NCBI RefSeq assembly: GCF_016863315.1 | Contig: NZ_BOOQ01000026.1 | Coordinates: 184,426-248,425 of the forward strand | DNA: 64,000 nt | Direction of reading: 5' to 3' | Origin: Planotetraspora silvatica | Lineage (GTDB): Bacteria > Actinomycetota > Actinomycetes > Streptosporangiales > Streptosporangiaceae | Part shown: piece by piece, positions 24,819 to 33,448 of the stretch | Layout: every line of letters starts with the position of its first letter | Position numbering within the stretch: position 1 is the first letter of the stretch | Position numbers and translations under genes: made by a program | The notes under the pieces: model-generated | What the model was told of the DNA's origin: nothing | What the model saw: only the letters and a program-made list of their open reading frames with translations | Database searches by the model: none

Positions 24819-25493
24819 GTGCGACTGCTCGACGACCGGACGCTGGAGCGCTCCGCGGTGGTGGCCAACCGCACGATGAACCGCGAACGCGGCCTGACCG
24901 GCTCCAACGGCTACGGCCGAGCGCTGGGCCTCGACGTGCTGGACGTCCTGCGCTCCCGGTCACCCGCCCGGCCGGTGGTGCGATGGCTCGATCTCTGTTG
25001 CGGTACGGCACGGGCTCTCATCGAGGCCTCCCGCGAACTCGGCGACGAGGCGGAGGTCGTGGGGGTGGACCTGGTCGACTTCTTCGCCGGTCCCTCCCGG
25101 CCGCCGCGGCTGCGGCTGATCACCGCATCGATCACCTCGTGGGAGCCCGATGAGCCGTTCGACCTGATCACCTGCGTCCACGGCCTGCACTACGTCGGCG
25201 ACAAGCTGAGGGTGCTCTCCCGGATCCCCACGTGGCTGGCCGGCGACGGCCTGTTCGTCGGCGACTTCGACATGCGGTGCATCCGGCTGGAGGACGGCTC
25301 GCCGGCGGGACGATGTCTCAACGCGGCGCTCAGGGCGTCGGGATTCACCTACGACTCGCGGCGCCGCCGGATCACCTGCCGGAACGGCGGGGGCGGCGAC
25401 CTGCCCTATCGGTACCTGGGATCCGACGACGACGCCGGGCCGAACTACACCGGTCAACCGGCCGTGGACTCCTACTACGTCTTCCTGGACTGA
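24819..25493 (+). CDS. class I SAM-dependent methyltransferase
   Basis: 224 residues from GTG 24819 with AAGGGG upstream. Motif I VVRWLDLCCGTARALIE near residues 48-64, followed by VVGVDLVDFF and the motif IV region FDLITCVHGLHY, gives a Rossmann-type SAM site. Substrate not identifiable. It lies between the Mrr nuclease and a DUF1963 gene; no functional link is evident. Confidence 0.8.
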   Translation: MRLLDDRTLERSAVVANRTMNRERGLTGSNGYGRALGLDVLDVLRSRSPARPVVRWLDLCCGTARALIEASRELGDEAEVVGVDLVDFFAGPSRPPRLRLITASITSWEPDEPFDLITCVHGLHYVGDKLRVLSRIPTWLAGDGLFVGDFDMRCIRLEDGSPAGRCLNAALRASGFTYDSRRRRITCRNGGGGDLPYRYLGSDDDAGPNYTGQPAVDSYYVFLD

Positions 25494-25529
25494 CCGTCAT
25501 CCGACCGAAGCCCGTGATATCCGTACACC

Positions 25530-26309
25530 ATGGATGATCTAGCCGAAGTCCGCGAAGCGACCAGGGAGAGCCTCGCCGGCCTGGCGCGAAGCCATCTTCC
25601 CGCGGATGTCGCCGACACCTGGATCTCCCTGCTCAGGCCGGGCCTGCGGCTCACCCACGCGGAGGACGGAGACCGGGTGGCCGGACACCTCGGCGGAGAC
25701 CCGCGGCTTGCGCCGGACGTCTTCTGGCCCGTATGGGAGGACCGGGGGCCGTTGACGTTCGTCGCGGCCCTGGACTGCTCGGCTCTGGAAACGGTGGATC
25801 CGGGCGGGCTTCCGGCCGACGGGGTCCTGTCGTTCTTCTACTTCGACGGCCAGATCGGCGACGGCGAGGAGACCGTCGGCCCCTGGGACCCCGCGACTCA
25901 GGCGGGGGCCCGCGTCCTCTATGTTCCCGCCGGGGCCGAGGCGTCGCCGTGCCAGGCGCCGGAGGGGATCGAGCCCTATCCCTACGTGCCCCTTCGGGCG
26001 CATGTCGTCGTGACGGTCCCGACGTCCGCCCACCCGGTCCTGGCCGAGGCGTTCGGAGGCGGACCCGAGACGATCAAGGATCATCCCGTGTCGGCGCGGT
26101 CGTTCCGCAGGGGGCTGCCTCCGTCCGGGGACATCGGCCATCGGGTGGGCGGCTACGCGGCGCCCGTACAGGAAGACGTGGAGTACGAGGTGGCGCAGGT
26201 CGCCCTCGGCGAGCCGGCGTACCTGGGCGAAGTCGCGCCCGAGCACCCCGCGCGGCCCCGGCACCGCACGTCAGGCGCGCGGCGCGGGGTTGCCGCGCCC
26301 GCCGCGTGA
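25530..26309 (+). CDS. DUF1963 (YwqG-like) protein, probably 3'-truncated
   Basis: 259 residues. PLTFVAALDCSALE, LPADGVLSFFYFDGQ and HRVGGYAAPVQEDVEYEVAQ are typical of DUF1963. Family members normally continue about 70 residues with a conserved LLAQ...WGD...YW segment. Here the frame instead turns into Arg/Pro/Ala-rich sequence (HPARPRHRTSGARRG) and stops inside the convergent oxidoreductase gene, a 39-bp overlap. The 3' end therefore seems lost or shifted. Function of the family is unknown. Confidence 0.7.
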   Translation: MDDLAEVREATRESLAGLARSHLPADVADTWISLLRPGLRLTHAEDGDRVAGHLGGDPRLAPDVFWPVWEDRGPLTFVAALDCSALETVDPGGLPADGVLSFFYFDGQIGDGEETVGPWDPATQAGARVLYVPAGAEASPCQAPEGIEPYPYVPLRAHVVVTVPTSAHPVLAEAFGGGPETIKDHPVSARSFRRGLPPSGDIGHRVGGYAAPVQEDVEYEVAQVALGEPAYLGEVAPEHPARPRHRTSGARRGVAAPAA

Positions 26310-27473
26310 CCAGAGCGCGCGGCTGGGGAGGGGGAACAGCTTCGACAGCCGGTAGGTCGCCATCGGGCTGCTCGAGACGAACTCCTTGTAGGCGATCGCG
26401 CGCCTGCCGGTGAGATGCCACCGGCGCGGGGTGTCGTCGGCGCGGGTGAACTGGATGACCGCGTCCTTCCTGCCCAGGCTGACGGGCTGGTGGAGGTAGC
26501 CGAACCGGAACGCCCCCGGCCGCCTGCCGCGCAGTTCCCCTCCGATCGCGTCGGCGGCGTGCATGGCCGTCGGCAGGCCGCTCTGGCAGGTGCCGTGCAG
26601 CACTCCGTACGCCTGACGCACGGCGGCGGCGTCGCCGACGGCGTAGATAGCGGGGTGGGAGACCGAGCGCAGCGTGGCGTCGACGACGATCCGGTCGTGA
26701 TCGTCGGTGGTGACGCCCGATCGCGCGGCCAGCGGCGCGGCGTGGACACCGGTCGTCCACAGGGTGGCGTCCGAGTGCACCAGTTCGCCTCCCGACAGTT
26801 CGACCGCGTCGGGCAGCACCTTGGTGATCTCCACCCCGGACCGGACCTCGACGTGGAGGCGCTCCAGCGCCCGATTCAGGTACGCGCGGGCACGCCCGCC
26901 CATCATCGCGCCGGGCACGTCCCGGCTGATCAGGACGGTCCGTACGGTGGGGAAGGACTCGGCGATCTCGGTGACGGCCTCGACGCCGGTGAGGCCGGCG
27001 CCGCAGACCGCCACGGTGCCGCCGGTACGCGCGATCTCGGCCAGCCTGGCGGCCAGCCGGGCCGCGGCCGCGGGATCGTCGAGGGTGTGGGAGTGCTCGT
27101 CCGCTCCCGGGACCATCGTGCGGTCGGCCTTGCCGCCGAGGGCGTAGACCAGCCGGTCGTACGGCAGGACACGCGTCCCGTCGGACGTCGTCACGGTGAC
27201 CTCACGGGCGTCGGGGTCGATGGCGGTCGCCCAGCCCTGGACGAAGTCGGCGCCGGTGCCGTCGAGCACATCCGGGATCTGGAAGTCCGCCAGCGACTGG
27301 CCGATGGCGATCTGGTGCATGCGCAGCCGCTCGGTGAACCTGCTGGAGGGGTTGACCAGCGTGACGTGCCCGCCGTGACGTCGGGTGCGCCCCGCCACGC
27401 GGATCGCGGTGAGCATTCCGGTGTAGCCGGCGCCCAGGACGACGATCTGCCGGGTGCCTTTCGTGGTGGTCAT
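26271..27473 (-). CDS. NAD(P)/FAD-dependent oxidoreductase, type II NADH dehydrogenase-like
   Basis: 400 residues from ATG 27473. N-terminal FAD site IVVLGAGYTGM, NAD(P) site VAVCGAGLTGVEAVTEIAE, and the C-terminal FAD motif HPAIYAVGDAAA are all intact. The family passes electrons from NADH to quinone at the membrane face without proton pumping; substrate assignment is by homology only. The nearby PadR regulator is not adjacent enough to link. Confidence 0.87.
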   Translation of the reverse strand: MTTTKGTRQIVVLGAGYTGMLTAIRVAGRTRRHGGHVTLVNPSSRFTERLRMHQIAIGQSLADFQIPDVLDGTGADFVQGWATAIDPDAREVTVTTSDGTRVLPYDRLVYALGGKADRTMVPGADEHSHTLDDPAAAARLAARLAEIARTGGTVAVCGAGLTGVEAVTEIAESFPTVRTVLISRDVPGAMMGGRARAYLNRALERLHVEVRSGVEITKVLPDAVELSGGELVHSDATLWTTGVHAAPLAARSGVTTDDHDRIVVDATLRSVSHPAIYAVGDAAAVRQAYGVLHGTCQSGLPTAMHAADAIGGELRGRRPGAFRFGYLHQPVSLGRKDAVIQFTRADDTPRRWHLTGRRAIAYKEFVSSSPMATYRLSKLFPLPSRALWSRGGRGNPAPRA

Positions 27474-27577
27474 GTCGACTCTTCTCTGTGGCCGGCGCCC
27501 CTGTCGGGCGCCTTTCACTTCCGAGACGAAACGAGCCGCGAAAAGTGTGACATCCGCGGCCGGGCAGGCGGCGGTGT

Positions 27578-27619
27578 CAGAGCGGAGATGACAGAGCGGA
27601 GATGACAGAGCGGAGATGT
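27578..27619. repeat. 14-bp tandem repeat at the lipoprotein stop codon
   Basis: CAGAGCGGAGATGA repeats three times (27578-27619) with a fourth partial unit. Read on the minus strand the first unit, GCTCTGACATCTCC, carries the TGA stop of the lipoprotein gene, and further copies follow downstream. Confidence 0.88.
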
Positions 27620-28518
27620 CAGAGCAGACCGTAGAGCCCGAACTCCGTGTACGCCCGCGCCTCGATCGCCGTCCTCCTGGGTTCGTAGACGGTATAGAAG
27701 TCTCTGCCGCACTCCAGGTCGTCAAGGGCGTCCGTGATCTCTTCCGCCAGGTACGGCCGGGCCTGCCCGACCGACAGGTCGGGTTCGAAGAGTGCTCCTT
27801 CCGGCTGGTCCATCTCCATCCGGACATCCTCTGGGATCCTCGTGCCCATGGGTTTCTTGATCGCTTCGAGCACCGCGCGCCCCCGGTCCGCCATCGCGGT
27901 CGGCCGCGTCGAGCCGATCCGGTAACCCCTGTCCTCGAGGCACGTGGCCATGGCGGCGGCGCGCCCGGCGAGCAGCGGATCGCCGTCGAGCGCGTGGCTC
28001 TTCAGTTGCGCCGCCCTGGTGTTGGCCTGGTCGACCTGATCGCCGATCGACTTCACGTCCTTGCCGACGACGGTCTTCACCGCCCGCACAAGGCACTCCT
28101 GGTCGGCTTCCTGGTACGCCCGGAACTGCGTCTTCGACAGCGACGCGATGAGCTTGTGGTTGGGATCGGGATCAGGAGGGAGAGGTCTGTCCGGCGGCAC
28201 CATGGGGTTGCCGTACTCCTGGGGGTAGACGTAGAACGCGAACACGCCGTAGCCGTTCTTCTGGCGGAACCGCTTCATCGCCTGGTAGTCGCCCGCCTCC
28301 TCCTCGACCTCCGCGGCGGTCTTCCGCCTCGGCGGCGGGACGTAGGGGACGTACCTGAAACCCTTCTCCCTCATGCAGTCGCCTCGTATCGCTTCCATTT
28401 GCCGGGCGCCGTCCGCGGGCGTGCCCGGCCGGGCGACGGCTCGTTCGGCGGCCGCGCTGCCACAGCCCGAGAGCGCGACGAGCAAGAGTGCGGCGACCGC
28501 CGTGAACCTCCTGGTCAT
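27619..28518 (-). CDS. putative secreted lipoprotein of unknown function
   Basis: 299 residues. A signal peptide MTRRFTAVAALLLVALSGC ends in a lipobox (LSGC, Cys19), so the protein should be lipid-anchored outside the membrane. The mature part is charged and helical with Cys pairs (DCMREKGF, ECLVRAVK, TCLEDRGY, LECGRDF) that recall the MxxCMxxxG-type pattern of secreted actinomycete proteins. No enzyme motif recognised. GAGGGG precedes the ATG. Confidence 0.75.
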   Translation of the reverse strand: MTRRFTAVAALLLVALSGCGSAAAERAVARPGTPADGARQMEAIRGDCMREKGFRYVPYVPPPRRKTAAEVEEEAGDYQAMKRFRQKNGYGVFAFYVYPQEYGNPMVPPDRPLPPDPDPNHKLIASLSKTQFRAYQEADQECLVRAVKTVVGKDVKSIGDQVDQANTRAAQLKSHALDGDPLLAGRAAAMATCLEDRGYRIGSTRPTAMADRGRAVLEAIKKPMGTRIPEDVRMEMDQPEGALFEPDLSVGQARPYLAEEITDALDDLECGRDFYTVYEPRRTAIEARAYTEFGLYGLL

Positions 28519-28554
28519 GCCGTTCCCCTCTTCGCAGGCGTACGCCGCGTCCCG

Positions 28555-30009
28555 CTAAGCCGGGCCGCTCATCGGGAGCGAAGGTCGCGCTGCCAGCGCG
28601 TGGAGGGCGAGAGCCGCGGCCAGGCAGGCGACGGGGACGACCGGCAGAACGTAGCGATGATCGAAGTCTAGGACGGCGACCGGGCAGACGAGCAGGGCCG
28701 CGGACAGGCTCCAGGGCAGCAGGACCGTCCGGCGTCTCAGCGCCGCACCCGCCGCGCCCACGAGCAGGATGGCGGCCAGCATCGGGCCGCGCAGGTAGGC
28801 GGGGTACTGGTAGGCGATCAGGATGTCGGAGTAGGGCCGGACCGAACTCATCCCACGGATGTCGGGGTCGAACTCCCTGCGCACCTTGTCGATCAGAGGT
28901 TGGTCCGGCAGTCCGGCCGTCCCGTGCCGGAAGCCGAATGCGGGCGTGGTGCGCCTGGGGTGGGCGATCGGGGTCCACGAGAAGGCGATGGAGGTGTCCG
29001 CGGCCACGTCCCGGAGATAGTCGAACGGCTGGGCGGCGATCGCGCGGATCGCGAAGGCGCGGGCGGCCTCGTTGTGGTCGAACCGGTCGCCCGGCAGCAG
29101 GTTCAGCGACGCGCCGGGCGCCCAGACGTACTCGGACGCGGCGTCGACGACGGTGCCGTTCGGGCAGAACCCCGCCAGGTCGGCCGGCGGCCGGATGACC
29201 GCGCAGTCGGCGAAGGTCATCGTCCGGGCCCACAGGGCGATCCCGTCGGCGCCGCTGAGTGCGGGCCTTCCATGGCTCTGGCCGTACCAGGCGGCATAGG
29301 CGGCCAGCGGCAACATCCCGGCCAGGGCGAGGGCGAGCAGGGGCCGCAGACCGGTCCGCTGGAGGGCGAGGACCAGCAGCACGAGCACGAGCAACGGCAG
29401 CGCGATCGTCCGTGTGAGCGCGGCGAACGCGAACAGCAGGCCGGCTCCCGTGGCGGCCCGTGCCGACAGACGCGGCGACCACATGAGCGTGGCGAGCCCG
29501 GCTGTGATCAGGAAGATGAACAGCGTGTCCGACAACACGGCGTGTTCGAGTTGCAGGAAGGAGGCGTCGAACAAGGCGGGCGCCGCGGCCAGGCACGCGC
29601 CCCAGGCGGGCAGGGACCTGCGGCGGAGCAACGCGTAGATCATCATGCCGATGGTGAGACCCATCGTGTGCTGGAGGGCCGCGACCAGTTCGACACTGTG
29701 GAACGGCCACAGCAGCCGAAGCAGGAGCGAGTAGCCGATCGGGTGGAAGTCGCCCGGCGGTGAGAGATGGGCGGCGGTGTCCATGTAGGTGAAGGAGTCG
29801 TACCAGTACAGCCGGGCGGGCGGGTAACCGAGCATCGTGATCACGCGGAGTGCGGCGGCGAACGCGAGGACCACGGCGAAGGCGTGGTGGCCCGCGAGAA
29901 CGCCGGGCCGGGGCAGCGCGGGCGGCGCCGGTCGGACGTCTGTGAGCACGCTGAATCCAATCGTCGTCGGCGGGGAATTCACCGCCGGGCTGTGGGGGAA
30001 TGCGCGCAC
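28555..30009 (-). CDS. multispanning membrane glycosyltransferase-like protein
   Basis: Up to 484 residues; a GTG at 29949 is the more natural start (464 residues), as the first 20 residues are not hydrophobic and lack a Shine-Dalgarno. About ten to twelve membrane helices, with WYDSFTYMDTA after the first and LEHAVLSDTLFIFLITAG later, as in GT-C-fold mannosyltransferases that use polyprenyl-phosphate sugars. Likely builds envelope glycans; substrate unknown. No catalytic residue can be assigned with certainty. Confidence 0.7.
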   Translation of the reverse strand: MRAFPHSPAVNSPPTTIGFSVLTDVRPAPPALPRPGVLAGHHAFAVVLAFAAALRVITMLGYPPARLYWYDSFTYMDTAAHLSPPGDFHPIGYSLLLRLLWPFHSVELVAALQHTMGLTIGMMIYALLRRRSLPAWGACLAAAPALFDASFLQLEHAVLSDTLFIFLITAGLATLMWSPRLSARAATGAGLLFAFAALTRTIALPLLVLVLLVLALQRTGLRPLLALALAGMLPLAAYAAWYGQSHGRPALSGADGIALWARTMTFADCAVIRPPADLAGFCPNGTVVDAASEYVWAPGASLNLLPGDRFDHNEAARAFAIRAIAAQPFDYLRDVAADTSIAFSWTPIAHPRRTTPAFGFRHGTAGLPDQPLIDKVRREFDPDIRGMSSVRPYSDILIAYQYPAYLRGPMLAAILLVGAAGAALRRRTVLLPWSLSAALLVCPVAVLDFDHRYVLPVVPVACLAAALALHALAARPSLPMSGPA

Positions 30010-30059
30010 GCGAGAACGGCCACGTGGCGAATGCGGAGAAGCGGTCGATCAGGCGCAGG

Positions 30060-30989
30060 TCAGAGTTGGGGCTGCGTTCGTGCTCTGTACGGCACGGCGA
30101 TCGCCGCGAAGGTGAGGAAGGCGAGCAGGGCGAAGTGGGCGACGTCCTGGCGGGTGGAGGAGGACAGGTTCTCGGCCAGAACGGTCAGTTCGGTCAGGAG
30201 ATAGGTCCCGGCCGCCACCGCCCACCGTGGATCGCCCGCGAGGCGACCGGCCCAGATCGCGAGCAGGAGCAGTGCGACCTCCAGCCCGACCCTCGCCATC
30301 GTGCGCGGCGACCCGCCCGCGAGATCCAGTCCCGCCGGATCGGTGCCCGCGATCAGCGGAACCACCGCCCACCAGCACCAGGACCGCTTCTTGAGCGATG
30401 TGTCGCCCGCGGTCAGCACCAGCAGGCCGAGGAGGACCACCGTGTAGGCCGCCGCCGGGGCCACAGGTCCGCCCACGCTGTACAGCGCACGGCCGCCCCA
30501 GATCGCGTCGGGGAAGATGGGCAGCAACGTCTCGTCCAGCCAGGGTCTGCCGAGAGCGATGGCGACGACCTTGCCGCCGACCAGCAGGACCAGTGGGATC
30601 GCGAGCCCGGGCCGCCCCCGCAGCACCGCCAGCACGATCGCCGCGGACAGCCCGGTCCAGACGGGCATCGAGCCGGCGTAGGGGACCAGCATCGCCAGGT
30701 CGGCCAGCACCACGACGAGGATCCCGAGATGGAGGCCGTCGCGCCACGGAGAGCCGCGCGCGGCGAACGTCGCCCTCGTCCGGAAGCCTCCGCGGATCAG
30801 GCCGGCCGACTCGGTGAGGGACGGCAGCGCCCGGCCGGGCTCGGAGCCGTCCAGCAGCGTGGCGACGAGTTCGGCCCCGAACCGGCGGCGGTAGTCGCGC
30901 GGATAGAAAAGCAGGAGTCGCTCGTAGCGCCGAGCCAGCGCCCTCTTCGGGGTTTCCGTGGTGGGGGCCGCGTGTGTGCCCGCGCTCAT
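30060..30989 (-). CDS. membrane protein in PadR operon
   Basis: 309 residues. The N-terminal ALARRYERLLLFYPRDYRRRFGAELVATLLD is the cytoplasmic motif of actinomycete proteins regularly encoded after PadR regulators; six to eight membrane helices follow. Its start overlaps the padR stop by four bases, so the two are translationally coupled. Role unknown. Confidence 0.75.
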   Translation of the reverse strand: MSAGTHAAPTTETPKRALARRYERLLLFYPRDYRRRFGAELVATLLDGSEPGRALPSLTESAGLIRGGFRTRATFAARGSPWRDGLHLGILVVVLADLAMLVPYAGSMPVWTGLSAAIVLAVLRGRPGLAIPLVLLVGGKVVAIALGRPWLDETLLPIFPDAIWGGRALYSVGGPVAPAAAYTVVLLGLLVLTAGDTSLKKRSWCWWAVVPLIAGTDPAGLDLAGGSPRTMARVGLEVALLLLAIWAGRLAGDPRWAVAAGTYLLTELTVLAENLSSSTRQDVAHFALLAFLTFAAIAVPYRARTQPQL

Positions 30990-31327
30990 GTGAAGGCCGA
31001 TCCGGTGCCGAGGATCCGGCTGGTCACCACGGACGCGGCCTGTTGCATGCGCAGCGCCTCCGCGGAGACCAACCCGCGCCCGTCGTCGGTGAGCCGGAAG
31101 TAGCGGCGCGGCCGTCCTTCGACGACCTCCTCACGCTCCACCGCGATCAGATCGTTCGCCGCGAGCCGGTCGAGTGCGCCGTACAGCGTGCCGACCGGCA
31201 GTTTCACCCGGTTCTCCGACAGCTCCAGCGTGCGCCGGATGATGGCGTGGCCGTGCAAGGGGCCGTCGAGCAGTGCGGCGAGGATGAAGTACGTCGGCTC
31301 GCTCACCGTCGGCGATTTCTTGGCCAT
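30986..31327 (-). CDS. PadR family transcriptional regulator
   Basis: 113 residues from ATG 31327 (ATG 31339 adds four residues). The winged helix reads YFILAALLDGPLHGHAIIRR and GTLYGALDRLAANDLI, then RRYFRLTDDGRG, the PadR signature. A perfect 12-bp-arm palindrome at 31334-31362 covers the start region, so autoregulation is likely. No Shine-Dalgarno is visible and the message may be leaderless. Confidence 0.9.
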   Translation of the reverse strand: MAKKSPTVSEPTYFILAALLDGPLHGHAIIRRTLELSENRVKLPVGTLYGALDRLAANDLIAVEREEVVEGRPRRYFRLTDDGRGLVSAEALRMQQAASVVTSRILGTGSAFT

Positions 31328-31333
31328 GTCGGC

Positions 31334-31362
31334 GACCATACTTCGTGGTGCGAAGTATGGTC
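31334..31362. promoter_or_regulatory. perfect 29-bp palindrome, candidate PadR operator
   Basis: GACCATACTTCG and CGAAGTATGGTC are exact 12-base arms around TGGTG. The left arm includes the alternative ATG of padR at 31337-31339. Binding would block transcription of the padR-membrane protein pair. Confidence 0.75.
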
Positions 31363-31382
31363 AATCGTCGATGACGGAAATG

Positions 31383-32549
31383 TCAGGTGCTCGCGTGGGC
31401 TTCGGACGAGTCGGCCATCCGCGGGGACCAGGCGTCCTCGTGCGGCTGGAAGCCCTCCGCGACCGCCCTCTCGTAGTGGTTGACGAGCTGGGCGCACAGT
31501 GCGCTCCACGTGCGGTGGAGCACGGACGCGCGTGCGTTGCCGCTCATCCGCGCCCGCGCCTCGTCGTCGGTCACGAGGTGGGCGACGGCGTCGCGCATCG
31601 CCTCGGGAGAGTCGGACGGGTAGAGCAGCCCGTTGCGTCCGGGCTGGACGAGGTCGAGCGGGCCGCCCGCCGCCGCGGCGACGACCGGGACCCCGGCGGC
31701 CAATGCCTCCTGTACGGCCTGGCAGTACGTCTCGTTCGCGCCCGTGTGCACGAAGACGTCGAACGAGGCCAGGATCTCCGAGAGTTCCGTGCCGGTGCGG
31801 AGCCCGCAGAAGACCGCCTCAGGGATGCGGCGTCGCAGGACCCGGGCGGCGGGGCCGTCTCCCACGACGACCAGCTTGACCCCCGGCAGGTCGGCCAGCC
31901 TGGCCAGCAGGTGGACCCGCTTGTCCGCCGCCAGACGACCCACGTAGCCGACGATGACCTCGCCGTTCGGAGCCAGCTCACGGCGGAGCCGTTCCGAACG
32001 GTGCCCGGGGTTGAACCTGTCGAGGTCGACACCCCGCCCCCACAGGGACAGCCGCGGGATCCCGTGCGCGTTGAGCTCGCTCATCGTCGCCGAGGAGGGC
32101 GCGAGCGTGCGGGCGGCGCGGACGTGGATGTGGCGCAGCCAGCTCCAGATGGCCGCGTCGGCGCCCCGCATGCCGTACTGGCGGGCGAAGCCGGCGAGAT
32201 CGGTCTGGAAGACGGCGACGGCGGGGACGCCGAGCCGGGCGGCGGCCGTCATGCCGGACGCTCCCACCACGGTGGGGGAGGCGAGGTGGACGACGTCGGG
32301 TTCGAACGCCTCGAGCGACGACATGATCTCGCCGCTCGGCAGGCCGACCCGGAACGAGCGGTAGAACGGCAGGCGGAAGGCCGGGGTGGTCCGCACGGGA
32401 AAGCCCGCGTAGTCCGCCGGACCGCGGCCCGGCGCGACCACCATCGCCTCGTGGCCGTGGCGTTCGAGATGTTCCAGGACGCGGCAGACCGAGTTGGTGA
32501 CCCCGTTGACCTGGGGGAGGAAGGATTCCGAGACGATGGCGACTCTCAT
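31383..32549 (-). CDS. GT4 glycosyltransferase, MgtA-like mannosyltransferase
   Basis: 388 residues from ATG 32549, whose first bases overlap the upstream gene's stop. MRVAIVSESFLPQVNGVTNS and GLPSGEIMSSLEAFEPDVVH match mycobacterial GDP-mannose-dependent MgtA-type enzymes. The donor-site motif E-x7-E is ETYCQAVQE near residue 290. It probably adds mannose to a membrane glycolipid at the cytoplasmic face. Last gene of a three-gene operon with a GDSL hydrolase and a second GT4 enzyme. Confidence 0.87.
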   Translation of the reverse strand: MRVAIVSESFLPQVNGVTNSVCRVLEHLERHGHEAMVVAPGRGPADYAGFPVRTTPAFRLPFYRSFRVGLPSGEIMSSLEAFEPDVVHLASPTVVGASGMTAAARLGVPAVAVFQTDLAGFARQYGMRGADAAIWSWLRHIHVRAARTLAPSSATMSELNAHGIPRLSLWGRGVDLDRFNPGHRSERLRRELAPNGEVIVGYVGRLAADKRVHLLARLADLPGVKLVVVGDGPAARVLRRRIPEAVFCGLRTGTELSEILASFDVFVHTGANETYCQAVQEALAAGVPVVAAAAGGPLDLVQPGRNGLLYPSDSPEAMRDAVAHLVTDDEARARMSGNARASVLHRTWSALCAQLVNHYERAVAEGFQPHEDAWSPRMADSSEAHAST

Positions 32550-33448
32550 GGGCAGGCATCTTCCGTAGCGACGTGCGGGGAGGGAGAGGGCGTTCGCCGC
32601 GGGCCGGTCACGACAGGACGCGCGCCGAGGTGCCGCAGGGCGTGATCGAGATCGGTGTGGAACCGCTGGTCGAGCAGGGCCGCCCGGCCGCGGACGTCGT
32701 GCCATGCCTCGCTGAGGACGAGGCGGGCGAGTTCGGGCAGGAAGTCGCGGGAGCGCCGCACCACCCACCCGGTGCCTTCGACGGCCATCCAGCGCGCGCT
32801 CGCCCAGGCGGACGGGTTCGCGTCGGTGGGTTCCGCGTCGGGCATCGCGTCCAGGGGGACGCCGCGTGCGGCCAGTTCGGTGGCGATGAGCCGGGCGAGC
32901 AGGCGGTGGCCGCGCTCGCTCGGGTGGAGCCGGTCGACCCCCCACATCCGCCGCTCGTACAGGGCCGGGTGGCAGGCCGGGTCGACGTGGACCGTGTCGT
33001 ACCGGCGGGCGACGTGGTCGAGGATCGTGTTGATCGCCCGCACCCGCCGGGTGAGCGGCCGCCGGACGAGGTCGGGGATGCCCAGCATCAGTCCCGGGTC
33101 GGGCAGGCGGATGGTGAGCACGGTGGCGCCGGTACGGCGCAGCCCTCCGACCACCTCCTCGATGTCGGACGCGATAGCCGGCAGTTCGAACGTGCCGCGC
33201 AGTGTGTCGTTCACCCCCGCCAGCACCGTGGCGAGCGTGGGACGCAGGGACAGGGCGCGGGGAAGCTGGTCCGCGGCGAGGTCGTGGGACGTCGCCCCGG
33301 ACGTGGCGACGTTGCTGAACTCCACCTGCCCGTGCGGGCCGAGCGCGTCGGCCAGGATGGCCGCGTAGCCGCGCCAACCGCCGCCGGGGAGGGGGTCGCC
33401 GAGTCCCGCGGTGACCGAGTCACCCAGTGCCACGAGTCGGGTTGCCAC
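32546..33448 (-). CDS. SGNH/GDSL hydrolase
   Basis: 300 residues from GTG 33448; the start codon overlaps the preceding gene's stop by one base (TAGTG). Block I ALGDSVTAG (Ser), block III GVNDT (Asn), and block V DRLHPSERG (Asp, His) form the esterase active site. No signal peptide, so cytoplasmic. Between two GT4 genes in one operon; probably deacylates a lipid or glycan intermediate, an inference from context. Confidence 0.88.
   Translation of the reverse strand: MATRLVALGDSVTAGLGDPLPGGGWRGYAAILADALGPHGQVEFSNVATSGATSHDLAADQLPRALSLRPTLATVLAGVNDTLRGTFELPAIASDIEEVVGGLRRTGATVLTIRLPDPGLMLGIPDLVRRPLTRRVRAINTILDHVARRYDTVHVDPACHPALYERRMWGVDRLHPSERGHRLLARLIATELAARGVPLDAMPDAEPTDANPSAWASARWMAVEGTGWVVRRSRDFLPELARLVLSEAWHDVRGRAALLDQRFHTDLDHALRHLGARPVVTGPRRTPSPSPHVATEDACP

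Noticed and set aside
31383..33377. 664-codon ORF extending the MgtA-like gene
   Set aside because: Its first 276 codons are Arg/Pro-rich antisense-like sequence overlapping the GDSL gene in another frame; the real start MRVAIVSESF is at 32549.
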